The notes: generated by a model from the letters alone, not told the origin. 64,000 nucleotides of DNA from Erwinia sp. E_sp_B01_1 (GCF_036865545.1 NZ_CP142208.1:3100001-3164000); one strand, 5' to 3'. Positions 31,089-41,805 are shown, numbered from the stretch's first letter. Numbers and translations are program-made.

Positions 31089-32495
31089 TTAGTCCATCCA
31101 CTCGGTGTGGAACACTCCTTCTTTATCAGTACGCTTATAAGTATGCGCACCAAAGTAATCGCGCTGTGCCTGAATCAGGTTCGCTGGCAGTACGGCAGAA
31201 CGGTAGCTGTCGTAATAGGCAATGGCAGCGGAGAAGGTAGGCGTTGGGATACCGTTCTGAACAGCGTAAGCCACCACGTCACGCAGTGCCTGCTGATATT
31301 CATCAGCGATGTTTTTGAAGTACGGTGCCAGTAACAGGTTAGCAATTTCTGCATTGTCAGCATAAGCATCGGTAATTTTCTGCAGGAACTGAGCACGGAT
31401 GATACAACCAGCACGGAAGATTTTAGCAATCTCACCGTAATGCAGATCCCATTTGTTCTCATCAGAAGCGGCTTTCAGCTGAGAAAAACCTTGTGCATAA
31501 GATACGATTTTACCCAGATACAGGGCACGACGTACCTTTTCAACGAACTCGGCTTTATCACCAGTAATGGTCTGCACTGCAGGACCGCTCAGCACTTTAG
31601 AAGCTGCTACACGCTGTGTTTTAAGAGAGGACAGGTAACGGGCAAATACAGATTCTGTAATCAGTGACAGTGGCTCACCAAGATCCAGAGAGCTCTGACT
31701 GGTCCACTTACCAGTACCCTTATTAGCCGCTTCATCCAGGATCACATCGACAAGATATTTACCGTCTTCATCTTTCTTAGTGAAGATATCTTTAGTGATG
31801 TCGATCAGGTAGCTGCTCAACTCACCTTCGTTCCACTCGCTGAAGGTTTTAGCCAAGTCGTCATTACTAAGGTTCAGAGCGTTTTTCAGTAAGGAGTAAG
31901 CTTCTGCAATAAGCTGCATATCGCCATACTCAATACCGTTATGCACCATCTTCACATAGTGACCAGCACCATCCGGACCCATGTAAGCAACACAGGCTTC
32001 GCCTTCAGCACGTGCAGCAATCTCAGTAAGGATAGGCGCAACCAGTTCGTAAGCTTCTTTCTGGCCACCAGGCATGATTGACGGCCCCTTCAAAGCGCCC
32101 TCTTCACCACCGGAAACACCGGTACCAATGAAGTTGAAACCTTGCTCAGACAATTCACGGTTACGACGAATAGTGTCTTTGTAGAAAGTGTTACCGCCAT
32201 CGATCAGAATATCGCCTTTATCCAGGTGTGGAGTAAGTGACGCAATAGTTTTATCGGTTGCTTCACCGGCCTGAACCATCAGAAGGATACGACGAGGTTT
32301 CTCAAGTGAATCAACAAACTCTTCGATAGAGTAATGCGGAGCCAGTTTTTTCCCTGGATTCTCAGCTACGACTTCATCGGTTTTTTCACGCGAGCGATTG
32401 AAGATAGAAACTGTGTAGCCACGGCTCTCAATGTTGAGTGCCAGATTACGGCCCATGACAGCCATACCTACAACGCCGATCTGTTGCTTGGACAT
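31089..32495 (-). CDS. gnd: 6-phosphogluconate dehydrogenase, decarboxylating
   Basis: A 468-residue enzyme of the oxidative pentose phosphate pathway that turns 6-phosphogluconate into ribulose 5-phosphate, making NADPH. The N-terminus carries [21 protein letters not shown] (NADP fold), and [19 protein letters not shown] and [19 protein letters not shown] are substrate and catalytic blocks. It flanks the O-antigen cluster, as in most enterobacteria, and is often exchanged with it. AT content of the upstream spacer (32496-32722) rises sharply toward the cluster. Confidence 0.98.
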   Translation of the reverse strand: MSKQQIGVVGMAVMGRNLALNIESRGYTVSIFNRSREKTDEVVAENPGKKLAPHYSIEEFVDSLEKPRRILLMVQAGEATDKTIASLTPHLDKGDILIDGGNTFYKDTIRRNRELSEQGFNFIGTGVSGGEEGALKGPSIMPGGQKEAYELVAPILTEIAARAEGEACVAYMGPDGAGHYVKMVHNGIEYGDMQLIAEAYSLLKNALNLSNDDLAKTFSEWNEGELSSYLIDITKDIFTKKDEDGKYLVDVILDEAANKGTGKWTSQSSLDLGEPLSLITESVFARYLSSLKTQRVAASKVLSGPAVQTITGDKAEFVEKVRRALYLGKIVSYAQGFSQLKAASDENKWDLHYGEIAKIFRAGCIIRAQFLQKITDAYADNAEIANLLLAPYFKNIADEYQQALRDVVAYAVQNGIPTPTFSAAIAYYDSYRSAVLPANLIQAQRDYFGAHTYKRTDKEGVFHTEWMD

Positions 32496-32722
32496 ACCTA
32501 CTCCTGTCTACGTGATGTTTCCTGCAGCTTTGTGACTGCGGTCAATGTTCTAAACATGTTAACTCAAGTTTATGTGATGAAGGTAGTGATTGGTGCGATA
32601 GTTTAAATAATTTTGTAGCTAAAAAATAAGCAATTCATGTAAAAGGTCACTTTATTTTTAGGTTGGTAACATTACTACCATTATAAAATATAAAAAGTAT
32701 GCTTCACAAAATTAGCTTTATT

Positions 32723-33481
32723 TTACTTTCTAAATGTCGCCCGCCATGCATAAAACATAAAGCAATATGCTGAATAAGCGATTGAAAGCCCTTCAATACT
32801 TCGGTAAATTTCCCATTGCCTTTTGGCCTTCTTAAATTTATTTCTTGATATGGAGTTTGGAACTATACGGTATTTTGTGAGCACTTTATTAAGTGGGTAT
32901 GCTATAGCACCATTTCTTAATAACTTTAACCATAATCCATAATCCTGACCGGTGCGAATCAAAGGCATTGATAAATCAGTAAAGGCTGAGCGACGAAGCA
33001 TAACAGTAGAGCAACCAAGAGTAGCTTTTTTCTTTAACATGTCATGATAACTTAACGGCGCAATTTGATTTTTATCAACAATTTTATTTAATGGGTGCCC
33101 ATCCAATGTAATAAGTTGGTAAGAAGTAAAAGAAAAATTGATATCATTACCCATGAAGTTAATTTGATCCTTTAATTTCGTAGGCTCCCATAAATCATCG
33201 CTATCCAGAAAAGCTATAAATGTACCCATGGCTCTACTTAAAGAGTTATTCCTTGAAACTGCTGCCCCTGAATTTGTTTTATTTCTGTAAACTTTAATTC
33301 GATCATCATTCTTAGATAAATCAATAAGGGCCTCATATGTACCATCAGTAGAGTGGTCATCTGTAACTAACAGCTCCCAATTTTTGATTGATTGGGACTG
33401 GATGGATTCAATAGTTTGTTGAATTGTTTCTAAAGAATTATACGTTGGCATAACGATTGAAATCAGATGTCCCATAATCAC
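32723..33481 (-). CDS. Glycosyltransferase family 2, O-antigen cluster
   Basis: A 252-residue GT-A fold transferase. The N-terminus LISIVMPTYNSLETIQQTIE and the DxD-like FLDSDDLWEPTKLKDQ (residues 88-106) are hallmarks of family GT2 with nucleotide-sugar and metal binding. It is the last gene of the O-antigen operon, 10 bases after the GT4 gene. Its C-terminal portion is Lys/Arg- and aromatic-rich, consistent with membrane association. It resembles the EPS gene at 51453-52205 in general layout. Donor and acceptor sugars cannot be read. Confidence 0.85.
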   Translation of the reverse strand: MIMGHLISIVMPTYNSLETIQQTIESIQSQSIKNWELLVTDDHSTDGTYEALIDLSKNDDRIKVYRNKTNSGAAVSRNNSLSRAMGTFIAFLDSDDLWEPTKLKDQINFMGNDINFSFTSYQLITLDGHPLNKIVDKNQIAPLSYHDMLKKKATLGCSTVMLRRSAFTDLSMPLIRTGQDYGLWLKLLRNGAIAYPLNKVLTKYRIVPNSISRNKFKKAKRQWEIYRSIEGLSIAYSAYCFMFYAWRATFRK

Positions 33482-33491
33482 TTTTAAACCT

Positions 33492-34601
33492 CTACTTACT
33501 TAAAAATAATAAAATATCTAAGGCAACTTTCTTTTTATTAAAGAACTCTTTAACTCTTTCTTTCTTAACATTTAAAGGCAATAATGATTTAGATTCAGGC
33601 AATATTTTAGCTATGAGGGATGATAATTCATTAATTGCAGTAGTGCGACTTTTTGAGGGATCAGAAAAACCTAATTGTATTTGTTCTTTAAAGTACTTCC
33701 CGATAATTTCACGAGGTCCAAAGTCGCATTTTGAGAAGATTATATCACACCCTAAATACAGCCCCTCCAGCACAACTAAACCAAACCCTTCGGCATAAGA
33801 AGGTACAACCAGGTAGCGAGCTCTTTGCATGAATTCATATGGATTGGTAGATGAACCGATGAATTCAATATGTTCAGATAGACCTGAAGATGATACATGC
33901 ATTTCAAGTGACTTCCTTTCAGTTCCATCACCTACAATAACTGCATTAACATCATGTTCAATAATGAATTGTTTCATTTCACAAAGTGCGTCAATTAGTA
34001 TATCGCATCCTTTTACTTTACTTAATCGCCCGACAAACAGAATATCTATATCTTTATATATGTCCTCATTACAACCTTCCGTTCCTCTAATTCTACTATC
34101 TATCTCAGAGTGATCGATAAAGTTGCTGATAACGCGTGAATTTTTGATGCCATACATATTATATAAATCGTCTTTTATACCTTCAGTTACACAAAAAACT
34201 TTAGCTTTTATAATACTAATGAACTTATAAGTTAGATATATAACAATTCTATTTAAAAAATTCCTTTTCTTAAATGCAGCCTTAGGTGCTGTGTGTACTG
34301 AAGCAGTAAAAAGAGTATTAGTAAAATAGCAAACTAGTGAGCAAATTAGATTGGCTCTTTCTAAATAACTTATGCAGGCATTTATATCATAAAGCTTAAA
34401 AACTTGAGATAAATTGCTAAATTTATTTTTTTTGTTCAAAAAAACAATTTTTAAGTTTAATGGTAAATCAATTTTACTATCATTTGAAAGGGATATAACG
34501 ATAACATTTTCACCCATCTGTTGAAGGGAAAGTGCTGTATCCAGAGCTAGCCTTTCAGCTCCCCCTATCGTTAGCGTAGGAATTACAATCGCAATATTCA
34601 T
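33492..34601 (-). CDS. Glycosyltransferase family 4, O-antigen cluster
   Basis: A 369-residue GT-B fold retaining transferase. IVIPTLTIGGAERLALDTA opens the acceptor domain; DILFVGRLSKVKGCDILIDAL and YAEGFGLVVLEGLYLGC (E-x7-E type motif) belong to the donor domain. It is very AT-rich, like the neighbours, suggesting horizontal origin. Spacing of 10 bases to the next gene and 26 to the previous one supports a single operon. Linkage formed is unknown. Confidence 0.88.
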   Translation of the reverse strand: MNIAIVIPTLTIGGAERLALDTALSLQQMGENVIVISLSNDSKIDLPLNLKIVFLNKKNKFSNLSQVFKLYDINACISYLERANLICSLVCYFTNTLFTASVHTAPKAAFKKRNFLNRIVIYLTYKFISIIKAKVFCVTEGIKDDLYNMYGIKNSRVISNFIDHSEIDSRIRGTEGCNEDIYKDIDILFVGRLSKVKGCDILIDALCEMKQFIIEHDVNAVIVGDGTERKSLEMHVSSSGLSEHIEFIGSSTNPYEFMQRARYLVVPSYAEGFGLVVLEGLYLGCDIIFSKCDFGPREIIGKYFKEQIQLGFSDPSKSRTTAINELSSLIAKILPESKSLLPLNVKKERVKEFFNKKKVALDILLFLSK

Positions 34602-34627
34602 CAGATAACCAATATGTTATTAAAATA

Positions 34628-35671
34628 TTATTTGAATCCGTTCATCATAGTGTCTTCAAACTTTTCTTTAGTAACTCTTTTCAATATAAAAGCATCATTC
34701 AATAGTGAAAAAGTGAAACTGATATTTTCACTTAAAGGCATCTTACTGATTTTCTTATTATTAATCAGAACCTTCAAAGTCGAAGGAATTAACCATATAT
34801 ACCACTTAATACCCAAATGTTTTCTTATATTTATATATCGGTTCAGGTAATGGATATAAGATTTATTAATTAACCTTCTTTGATCACCAGCAAGACTTGC
34901 ACCGACCTTGTGATAAATAATAGATGCAGGCTCACATATCATTTTCAATTTTCTTTCTTTCATTCTGAGAGATAAATCAATATCTTCTTCACCAAAAAAG
35001 AAATCTTCAGTGAACATACCTATTTCTATGAAGCTGTTAACTTTAAATAATAGGCAGCAACCCGTAGCAAAAGTAATGTCGAATGTACCTGATGAAAAGT
35101 TTACATGTTCGCCATTAACATTAGAGAAGAAATATTTACGTTTACCATACTTATTAATGTCCCCTCCACAGTTCCAAATAATTTCTTTATTAGAATAAAA
35201 TCTAATTTGAGGAATCACTGCGGTCGCAACGTCTAATTTTTTTATAAGTAATTCTAAAAAATCGGGTTCTACAACAGTATCATTATTCAGAAAAAGCACG
35301 CTTTCGTAACCGCAATAACTTGAGAACTCTGCTCCTAAGTTACAACCTTTTGCGAAGCCATGATTAATAGTAGAATGGAATACGTAGTAATTACTTTTAT
35401 TGGCGTAAAAAGTACTTATTAAGTCAATATTATAATTTTTAATAATATTATCTGGATAAGTAATATTTAATTTATTTTCAAAAGCCTGTTTATTTAATCC
35501 ATCTATAAGTGTTTTATATTGCTCTGCACTAGAGCTGTTATCAATAATCAAAACATCAAAGTTACCTTCTGACTGCATTAAGCTTTCGCAACAGGAAAGT
35601 GTATCAGATGATCCATTCCAATTTAAAATAACAATTAAGCATTTTTCCCTAAACATTTCTTTTGCATTCAT
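34628..35671 (-). CDS. Glycosyltransferase family 2, rhamnosyltransferase-like
   Basis: A 347-residue GT2 protein of the WbbL/rhamnosyltransferase type. It has LIVILNWNGSSDTLSCCESL, FLNNDTVVEPDFLELL (DxD region) and the characteristic FFFGEEDIDLSLRMKERK in the acceptor region. The operon makes dTDP-rhamnose, so this is the best candidate for the rhamnose transfer; that is inference. It starts 10 bases after wzy and is AT-rich. Confidence 0.85.
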   Translation of the reverse strand: MNAKEMFREKCLIVILNWNGSSDTLSCCESLMQSEGNFDVLIIDNSSSAEQYKTLIDGLNKQAFENKLNITYPDNIIKNYNIDLISTFYANKSNYYVFHSTINHGFAKGCNLGAEFSSYCGYESVLFLNNDTVVEPDFLELLIKKLDVATAVIPQIRFYSNKEIIWNCGGDINKYGKRKYFFSNVNGEHVNFSSGTFDITFATGCCLLFKVNSFIEIGMFTEDFFFGEEDIDLSLRMKERKLKMICEPASIIYHKVGASLAGDQRRLINKSYIHYLNRYINIRKHLGIKWYIWLIPSTLKVLINNKKISKMPLSENISFTFSLLNDAFILKRVTKEKFEDTMMNGFK

Positions 35672-35681
35672 AGCATAAATC

Positions 35682-36692
35682 TCACACGAGGCTAAAATCT
35701 AATAATTTTAAGCAAACCACACAAAAATAAGCTACTACCCATATCGTTAACATACTTAACATTATTTTTTTTTGGTGTATTTTCAAGCATAGAGCCGGAA
35801 GCGAAAAAATCATAGATACTCCCAGCAATTCGAATGCCCTTGATGCCAATACTGGAACTGAAGAGCATAAATAAAATAGCGTCAACATCAAACTCATTAT
35901 CTTATAAAAAATGATATGGTTATGTTCTTTGTGCTCCATTTTAAGCATCACTATTGTATAAAGCATAAATATGCTTAATACGAACAACGTTGACTTGCTG
36001 AAAATATTTATATTATCAAAACGGCCATATAGTTCAAGATTAATTATATAGTTTACTGCTTTGGGCCCTAAAGGCGCAGGGAAAAAGCTAAAGAGTTTTA
36101 TTAAAATCGGATGCATATCTCCGATTAAAATCACTGAAGCTAAAGTTATAAACGGGAGAAGGAAATAAAAGTAAATGGATATTTTTTTGTTTTTTAGAAA
36201 AATCAAAGGTAATAGGAGGAAAGCGCTGTAATGAAAAAATATTGCTAAGCTAATCTTAATTACATACCTTTTATTACTTCCTGTTATAAGATCAGGTATT
36301 GCTAATAAGAAAAATGCTGCGGCAACGCCAACTCTTATTTGAGTCATATCATGAAGAATAAAATACATTCCAATGTAAATCATTAATGACATTAATGGCA
36401 GGTCGGCATATCGATAAATACAATATGACTTTAATGTAATTGCCGAAATTGCGTACATCAGAAATAAAGCGGTAACATCTTTATTAAAAAGAACTTCAGT
36501 TAACTCTGAAAATAAAATAAATGCTGGCTCTTTTATTTCATACTCATTATTGAAAAATGCATTTAATGCACTTTCATATGCATATGAATCATTGTCAATA
36601 CCAACAGGCCTGAATCCAGCAATCAAAATCATAGCAATACACGTAATAATAAAAATAATTAGTGTGTATACATTTTTTTTGGTCTTATTCAT
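35682..36692 (-). CDS. wzy: O-antigen polymerase Wzy, EpsG family
   Basis: A 336-residue membrane protein with about ten hydrophobic segments and the EpsG-family signature HDMTQIRVGVAAAFFL followed by AIFFHYSAFLLLPLIFL. It is the only polytopic protein in the O-antigen operon other than the flippase, so it is assigned as the polymerase that joins O-units in the periplasm. The region is strongly AT-rich and 86 non-coding bases precede the wzx end. The EPS gene at 52322-53458 has a similar NQIRFGLSSAF signature. Confidence 0.8.
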   Translation of the reverse strand: MNKTKKNVYTLIIFIITCIAMILIAGFRPVGIDNDSYAYESALNAFFNNEYEIKEPAFILFSELTEVLFNKDVTALFLMYAISAITLKSYCIYRYADLPLMSLMIYIGMYFILHDMTQIRVGVAAAFFLLAIPDLITGSNKRYVIKISLAIFFHYSAFLLLPLIFLKNKKISIYFYFLLPFITLASVILIGDMHPILIKLFSFFPAPLGPKAVNYIINLELYGRFDNINIFSKSTLFVLSIFMLYTIVMLKMEHKEHNHIIFYKIMSLMLTLFYLCSSVPVLASRAFELLGVSMIFSLPALCLKIHQKKIMLSMLTIWVVAYFCVVCLKLLDFSLV

Positions 36693-36779
36693 TTAGAAAC
36701 TCATGGTATGATTTAAAATCACTCATAGTAAAACACCTCCTCTAAAAAACATTGAAAATAATCAAAAATCAATTATTCT

Positions 36780-38027
36780 TTATCTGTTATTTATTTTTTT
36801 GCTTATAAATATAAGTATAAAACAATCAACTGTTACTCGCAGAGTCCATGCAATAGCAGCACCCATAACGCCCCAGTGATTAATAAATGAATATAATACC
36901 ATCAGGTACGGAAATAATTCACACAAATGTATAATGGCTGTTACTTTTGACAAACCAGCAGCTTGTATGCTTGAAAATGGAATCTGCGCAACTGCATTAA
37001 ACAAGAAACCAATTAATAATATCTTTAGAATGTTACCAGCCAATCCTGAATAAGCTTGTCCCATCCATAAAGTCATTATTTCATTCGAGTAAACAATACC
37101 GAGTAAAGTAACAGGTAGTACAGCTATTACCATAAGTATAAGAGCAATTTTCTCTTGTTTCTGCTTCTCTTCTTTTGCATACATACCACATAATCGAGGA
37201 AAGACTGCCCTCGATAAAGCGCCGGGGAAAATAGTTAATCTTTGAACACCTTCCGCGGGAGCTGTATAGTATGCAACGTGAGATGCTCCCATCATATGAG
37301 CAATAATAAACCTGTCAAAATATGCCATCAGGGGGCTAATTATATTACTTACAGTAATCCATCCACCGTATTTCATTAATCTTAATGCCGTTGTCCGATT
37401 AACTATAAATCCTGATGAAATTACATAGTTCTTACAAACATAAAATGTAGTTGCTACAGACAGAAAGCGGGCAAAAACAAGTCCTAAAACAGCATATGAT
37501 AACGAAGAGTTGAAAAAAACAAACAGAGCTGGCATACCGGCAATGAATGAACTATTAAAAGACTTGACGAGATTTACTTTTTTGAACTCTTCTTTACCCT
37601 CCAATATAGCAAGCCATACTTGATTCAAAAGGAAAAAAGGTAACGATAAAGAAATCAATGAAATAGCTTTGTGAGTTTCGTTGTAATAACGCTCATCCAC
37701 ATTGAGTAAGGATACTATATTATCTCCAAGTAAGTATATAGTCATACCCCCCAAAAATCCTAAACACAACAAGATCAGCGAAGAGTTTGCAATAATTTTG
37801 TTTCTTTCTTCTATATTATTCTTATGTATTGAAATCTCTCTGATTACCGCTCTGGTAAGGCCTGCGTCAAATATGCTTGCATAACCAATTACAGCCACAG
37901 CCAGAGTAAACAGACCAAACCGTTCCGGTCCCAAACTCCTTGCAAGTAAGCCTAATGAAGGAATTGCAATCATTGAAGGTATTATATAACCACTTAGGTT
38001 CCAAATAGTGTTTTTTATTAAACTCAC
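36780..38027 (-). CDS. wzx: O-antigen flippase Wzx
   Basis: A 415-residue polysaccharide transporter of the MOP/MATE superfamily with about twelve membrane spans. The N-terminus SLIKNTIWNLSGYIIPSMIAIPSLGLLARSLG is typical of Wzx, with a central SNIISPLMAYFDRFIIAHMMG motif. It moves undecaprenyl-linked O-units across the inner membrane. It lies 13 bases after rmlC, in the same operon. The same function in the EPS cluster is served by a distinct protein at 43964-45304. Confidence 0.88.
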   Translation of the reverse strand: MSLIKNTIWNLSGYIIPSMIAIPSLGLLARSLGPERFGLFTLAVAVIGYASIFDAGLTRAVIREISIHKNNIEERNKIIANSSLILLCLGFLGGMTIYLLGDNIVSLLNVDERYYNETHKAISLISLSLPFFLLNQVWLAILEGKEEFKKVNLVKSFNSSFIAGMPALFVFFNSSLSYAVLGLVFARFLSVATTFYVCKNYVISSGFIVNRTTALRLMKYGGWITVSNIISPLMAYFDRFIIAHMMGASHVAYYTAPAEGVQRLTIFPGALSRAVFPRLCGMYAKEEKQKQEKIALILMVIAVLPVTLLGIVYSNEIMTLWMGQAYSGLAGNILKILLIGFLFNAVAQIPFSSIQAAGLSKVTAIIHLCELFPYLMVLYSFINHWGVMGAAIAWTLRVTVDCFILIFISKKINNR

Positions 38028-38040
38028 GAGAAGATCAACC

Positions 38041-38577
38041 TTAAATTTCTGATAACTTATTCCCCAGTTTATCTTTCTCGGAAACGATAATTTCCCCGAG
38101 ATTAGGCCAGCTGATATCTAAATCTCCATCATCCCATTGCAAACATCTTTCACTTACTGGATTATAAAATTCATTTGTTTTATATAAAAACTCTGCTGTA
38201 TCACTTAATGTGATAAATCCATGGGCAAACCCTTCGGGGATCCACATTTGTTTCTTATTTTCTGATGAAAGCTCGATTCCAACCCATTTTGCAAAAGTAT
38301 CAGATCCTTTACGTATATCCACAGCAACGTCAAAAACGGCACCCTGAGTACATCTAACCAATTTGCCTTGTGCGTGAGGTGCGACCTGATAATGCAGCCC
38401 CCTTAAAACCCCTTTAGAGGATTTAGAATGATTATCCTGCACAAAATCAATGTTACGGCCTATTGCTTCTTCAAATATTTTCTTATTAAAACTTTCAAAG
38501 AAAAAACCTCGCTTGTCGCCATATACAGTAGGTTCGAAAATCATAACGTCAGGAATTGAGGTTTTAGTTATTTTCAT
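38041..38577 (-). CDS. rfbC: dTDP-4-dehydrorhamnose 3,5-epimerase RmlC
   Basis: A 178-residue cupin-fold epimerase, third enzyme of dTDP-L-rhamnose synthesis. VYGDKRGFFFESFN, GVLRGLHYQVAPHAQGKLVRC (catalytic His region) and GFAHGFITLSDTAEFLYK are conserved. It lies 1 base after rmlA. It is more AT-rich than rmlBDA and leads into the AT-rich segment of the operon. Confidence 0.96.
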   Translation of the reverse strand: MKITKTSIPDVMIFEPTVYGDKRGFFFESFNKKIFEEAIGRNIDFVQDNHSKSSKGVLRGLHYQVAPHAQGKLVRCTQGAVFDVAVDIRKGSDTFAKWVGIELSSENKKQMWIPEGFAHGFITLSDTAEFLYKTNEFYNPVSERCLQWDDGDLDISWPNLGEIIVSEKDKLGNKLSEI

Positions 38578-38578
38578 A

Positions 38579-39460
38579 TTAAAACTGTCCTTTGATCATT
38601 TTTAACAAGTATTGCCCATAAGCATTTTTAGAGAGTGGTGCTGCAAGCTTTTTAACCTGCTCAGCATCGATGAAACCTTTTCGATAGGCAATTTCTTCAG
38701 GACAAGAGACTTTAAGGCCCTGACGTTCTTCAATAGTCTGGATAAAGTTACTTGCCTCAATCAGGCTGTGGTGGGTTCCGGTATCAAGCCAGGCATAACC
38801 ACGACCCATCATCGCTACAGAGAGCGTACCCTTTTCCATATAGAGACGATTGATATCGGTGATTTCTAATTCGCCGCGATGCGAAGGTTTTAGGTTCTTC
38901 GCCATCTCAATCACGCTGTTGTCATAAAAATATAACCCGGTAACGGCATAATTACTTTTAGGCTCCAGCGGTTTCTCTTCTAAAGATACAGCAATGCCTT
39001 CTTTGTCGAATTCCACAACGCCATAACGCTCAGGGTCATTGACATGGTAAGCAAATACTGTCGCGCCGGAAGTCTGGCTGACGGCTGCTTCCAGTTGTTT
39101 AGGCAGATCATGACCATAGAAAATATTGTCGCCCAGCACCAAAGCACAACTGTCTTCACCCAAGAACTCTTCGCCAATAATAAATGCCTGAGCTAAACCG
39201 TCCGGACTCTCCTGCACTTTATATTGCAGGTTCAGTCCCCACTGGCTGCCATCACCGAGCAATTGCTCAAAGCGAGGCGTATCCTGCGGCGTGCTGATAA
39301 TCAGAATATCGCGGATCCCCGCCAGCATCAGCGTGCTGATCGGGTAATAGATCATTGGCTTGTCATAGATAGGGAGCAGTTGTTTGCTGACAGCCATGGT
39401 CACCGGGTAAAGACGTGTACCGGAGCCACCGGCCAGAATAATTCCTTTGCGCTTCATCAT
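38579..39460 (-). CDS. rfbA: Glucose-1-phosphate thymidylyltransferase RmlA
   Basis: A 293-residue nucleotidyltransferase, first enzyme of dTDP-L-rhamnose synthesis, making dTDP-glucose. The N-terminal [29 protein letters not shown] and [14 protein letters not shown] are the nucleotide and metal sites. E. coli RmlA begins one residue later; a MM start leaves either codon possible. It ends 1 base from rmlC, and rmlD lies 44 bases upstream. Confidence 0.97.
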   Translation of the reverse strand: MMKRKGIILAGGSGTRLYPVTMAVSKQLLPIYDKPMIYYPISTLMLAGIRDILIISTPQDTPRFEQLLGDGSQWGLNLQYKVQESPDGLAQAFIIGEEFLGEDSCALVLGDNIFYGHDLPKQLEAAVSQTSGATVFAYHVNDPERYGVVEFDKEGIAVSLEEKPLEPKSNYAVTGLYFYDNSVIEMAKNLKPSHRGELEITDINRLYMEKGTLSVAMMGRGYAWLDTGTHHSLIEASNFIQTIEERQGLKVSCPEEIAYRKGFIDAEQVKKLAAPLSKNAYGQYLLKMIKGQF

Positions 39461-39504
39461 TTCTCTCTATTTTAATCTGATTATTCAGGCATAAGTTGCG
39501 GGGT

Positions 39505-40404
39505 TCAGATTGCTTTAAAGGCAATTAACTCATCCAGCATCCGCTTAACACCCTGCTGCCATACCGGTAGCGTCAGCGCAAAGGTGTGCTGGAATTTTTG
39601 CGTATTCAGCCTTGAATTCAGCGGGCGCTTAGCAGGTGTTGGATAGCTACTGGTCGGGATCGGATGAGTTGCATTGAGCGCCAGTGGCACACCGGCTTTC
39701 TGAGCTTCTGCAAACACCAGGCAGGCGTAGTCATACCATGAAGTCGTACCCGATGCAGCCAGATGGTATACCCCAGCGACATCATTGTTATTGCAGGCTG
39801 TGACTATGGCGTGAGCGGTACAGTCAGCCAATAATTCGGCACTGGTTGGCGCGCCCTGCTGATCGCTAATTACCGACAATTCGCTGCGCTCTTTAGCAAG
39901 CCGCAACATCGTTTTAGCAAAGTTATTGCCTTTACTGGCATAAACCCAACTGGTGCGGAAGATTAAGTGCTTTTCACAATAACGCTGAATAGCTTCTTCT
40001 CCGGCCAGTTTGCTTTCGCCGTAGACATTCAAAGGGGCAGTAGCATCAGTTTCCAACCAGGCGTCGCTTCCGGTTCCAGGGAAAACATAGTCTGTAGAGT
40101 AATGAATTAACCAGGCACCGAGTTGCTGAGCTTCTTTGGCGACAGCTTCAACAGCGATGGCATTAATCTGCTGTGCCAAATCACTCTCTGATTCTGCTTT
40201 ATCCACAGCGGTATAAGCTGAGGCATTTACGATGACATCCGGACGCAGGCTACGCACCGTTTCAATGATACCGGCAGTGTTACTGAAATCACCGCAATAG
40301 TCGGTGGAATGGGTAGCCAGAGCGGTAACATGGCCCAGAGGGGCCAGAGCACGTTGCAATTCCCAGCCTACCTGACCATTTTTACCAAATAACAGGATAT
40401 TCAT
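39505..40404 (-). CDS. rfbD: dTDP-4-dehydrorhamnose reductase RmlD
   Basis: A 299-residue short-chain reductase that completes dTDP-L-rhamnose synthesis. The N-terminus [18 protein letters not shown] is the NAD(P)H-binding fold, and [11 protein letters not shown] and [12 protein letters not shown] contain the catalytic Thr and Tyr-x3-Lys. It overlaps the rmlB stop by 4 bases (ATGA), showing coupled translation. Confidence 0.96.
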   Translation of the reverse strand: MNILLFGKNGQVGWELQRALAPLGHVTALATHSTDYCGDFSNTAGIIETVRSLRPDVIVNASAYTAVDKAESESDLAQQINAIAVEAVAKEAQQLGAWLIHYSTDYVFPGTGSDAWLETDATAPLNVYGESKLAGEEAIQRYCEKHLIFRTSWVYASKGNNFAKTMLRLAKERSELSVISDQQGAPTSAELLADCTAHAIVTACNNNDVAGVYHLAASGTTSWYDYACLVFAEAQKAGVPLALNATHPIPTSSYPTPAKRPLNSRLNTQKFQHTFALTLPVWQQGVKRMLDELIAFKAI

Positions 40405-41489
40405 GGTTTGCGACCAGTATAGTTTTGTTCAATCCATGACTGGTAAGCCCCACTTTTCACGTTGCTTACCCATTGGGTATTATCCAGATACCATTGAACG
40501 GTTTTGCGAATACCGCTTTCAAAGGTTTCCTGCGGCTTCCAGCCTAATTCTTTACTGATTTTATCTGCATCAATTGCATAACGGCGATCGTGGCCCGGAC
40601 GGTCAGCAACGTAGGCAATCTGTTCACGGTAGCTCTGATCTTTCGGCACGATCTCATCCAGCAGGTCACAGATAGTCTGCACAACCTCCAGATTTTGTTT
40701 CTCGTTATGCCCACCAATATTGTAAGTCTCGCCAGTCTGACCTTTGGTCAGAACGGTATAAAGTGCGCGGGCATGGTCTTCAACATAGAGCCAGTCACGG
40801 ATTTGATCCCCTTTGCCATACACCGGCAGGGTTTTGCCATCCAATGCGTTCAGAATCACCAGAGGTATCAGCTTTTCCGGGAAGTGGTACGGGCCATAGT
40901 TATTGGAGCAGTTCGTTACCAGCGTCGGGAATCCATAGGTGCGTAACCAGGCACGAACCAGGTGGTCACTTGATGCTTTTGACGCTGAGTAAGGACTGCT
41001 TGGGGCGTAAGGGGTAGTTTCAGTAAACAGCGTTAATGCCGTCTGATCTTCTACTTCATCCGGATGCGGCAGATCACCGTACACTTCATCCGTAGAAATA
41101 TGATGGAAGCGGAAAGCCGCCTTGCGCTCTCCCTCCAGACTATTCCAGTAACCACGTGCGGCTTCTAGCAGCACATAAGTGCCGACAATATTGGTTTCAA
41201 TAAAGTCGGCTGGTCCCGTAATAGAGCGATCCACATGGCTTTCTGCAGCCAGATGCATAACGGCGTCTGGCTGATGCTGTGCAAACACAGCAGTCATGGC
41301 AGCCGGATCGCAGATATCTGCCTGTACGAAGGCGTAACGCGAATCACCACTGACGTCTGCCAGGGACTCCAGATTGCCAGCATAAGTGAGTTTATCAACG
41401 TTGATTACGCTGTCAGAGGTTTGAGAAATAATATGACGCACCACAGCAGAACCTATAAATCCTGCCCCGCCAGTTACCAGAATTTTCAC
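40401..41489 (-). CDS. rfbB: dTDP-glucose 4,6-dehydratase RmlB
   Basis: A 362-residue extended short-chain dehydratase, second enzyme of dTDP-L-rhamnose synthesis. [17 protein letters not shown] is the NAD+ site, [14 protein letters not shown] carries the catalytic Thr-Asp-Glu triad, and [15 protein letters not shown] the Tyr-x3-Lys. It is first in the O-antigen operon. The JUMPstart/ops element ends 39 bases upstream of its start codon, so the operon would be transcribed with RfaH. Confidence 0.97.
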   Translation of the reverse strand: MKILVTGGAGFIGSAVVRHIISQTSDSVINVDKLTYAGNLESLADVSGDSRYAFVQADICDPAAMTAVFAQHQPDAVMHLAAESHVDRSITGPADFIETNIVGTYVLLEAARGYWNSLEGERKAAFRFHHISTDEVYGDLPHPDEVEDQTALTLFTETTPYAPSSPYSASKASSDHLVRAWLRTYGFPTLVTNCSNNYGPYHFPEKLIPLVILNALDGKTLPVYGKGDQIRDWLYVEDHARALYTVLTKGQTGETYNIGGHNEKQNLEVVQTICDLLDEIVPKDQSYREQIAYVADRPGHDRRYAIDADKISKELGWKPQETFESGIRKTVQWYLDNTQWVSNVKSGAYQSWIEQNYTGRKP

Positions 41490-41528
41490 GCAGTGTTTCT
41501 CTCTTTATCATTTTGAGGAAAGTTATTC

Positions 41529-41566
41529 CACGCTACCGCCCCTGGCTATCGCTACCAGTCGCGTTG
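41529..41566 (-). promoter_or_regulatory. JUMPstart / ops element of the O-antigen operon
   Basis: On the minus strand this 38-base segment matches the JUMPstart consensus, ending in the ops core GGCGGTAGCGTG (41529-41540). In the RNA polymerase path ops recruits RfaH, which stops pausing and termination across long polysaccharide operons. It is oriented toward rmlB. The 19-base 3' part, AGCCAGGGGCGGTAGCGTG, is identical to the element upstream of amsG at 60331-60349. Confidence 0.92.
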
Positions 41567-41756
41567 AATAACTCATGCTACTTTTAACTGCCTGCTTCAC
41601 CGCTTAAGAAAACTGAAGTAAAGCTAACTTAAGCGCACAGAAGGATATCAAAATCCGTCCTGATTCTCATACTTACCTGACATCGAAACAAGATTTTCGA
41701 CGGAATATTTGTCTTGTGCTGGGGGGTTGGTCATATTTTATGCATCAGATAAATGC
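41567..41756 (-). promoter_or_regulatory. O-antigen operon promoter region
   Basis: Gene-free DNA between the JUMPstart and the galE terminator, where the rmlB promoter should lie. Candidate -35 elements exist but none has a good -10 at the right distance, so no exact promoter is named. Confidence 0.4.
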
Positions 41757-41780
41757 AAAAAACTCCCCTGAGGGAGTTTA
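41757..41780 (-). terminator. galE terminator
   Basis: On the minus strand the stem AAACTCCC / GGGAGTTT with loop TCAG is followed by TTTTG. It lies about 26 bases after the galE stop, so galE is separated from the O-antigen operon. Confidence 0.85.
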
Positions 41781-41805
41781 GTAGAAAAGCGGTCAGCATG
41801 AATAC

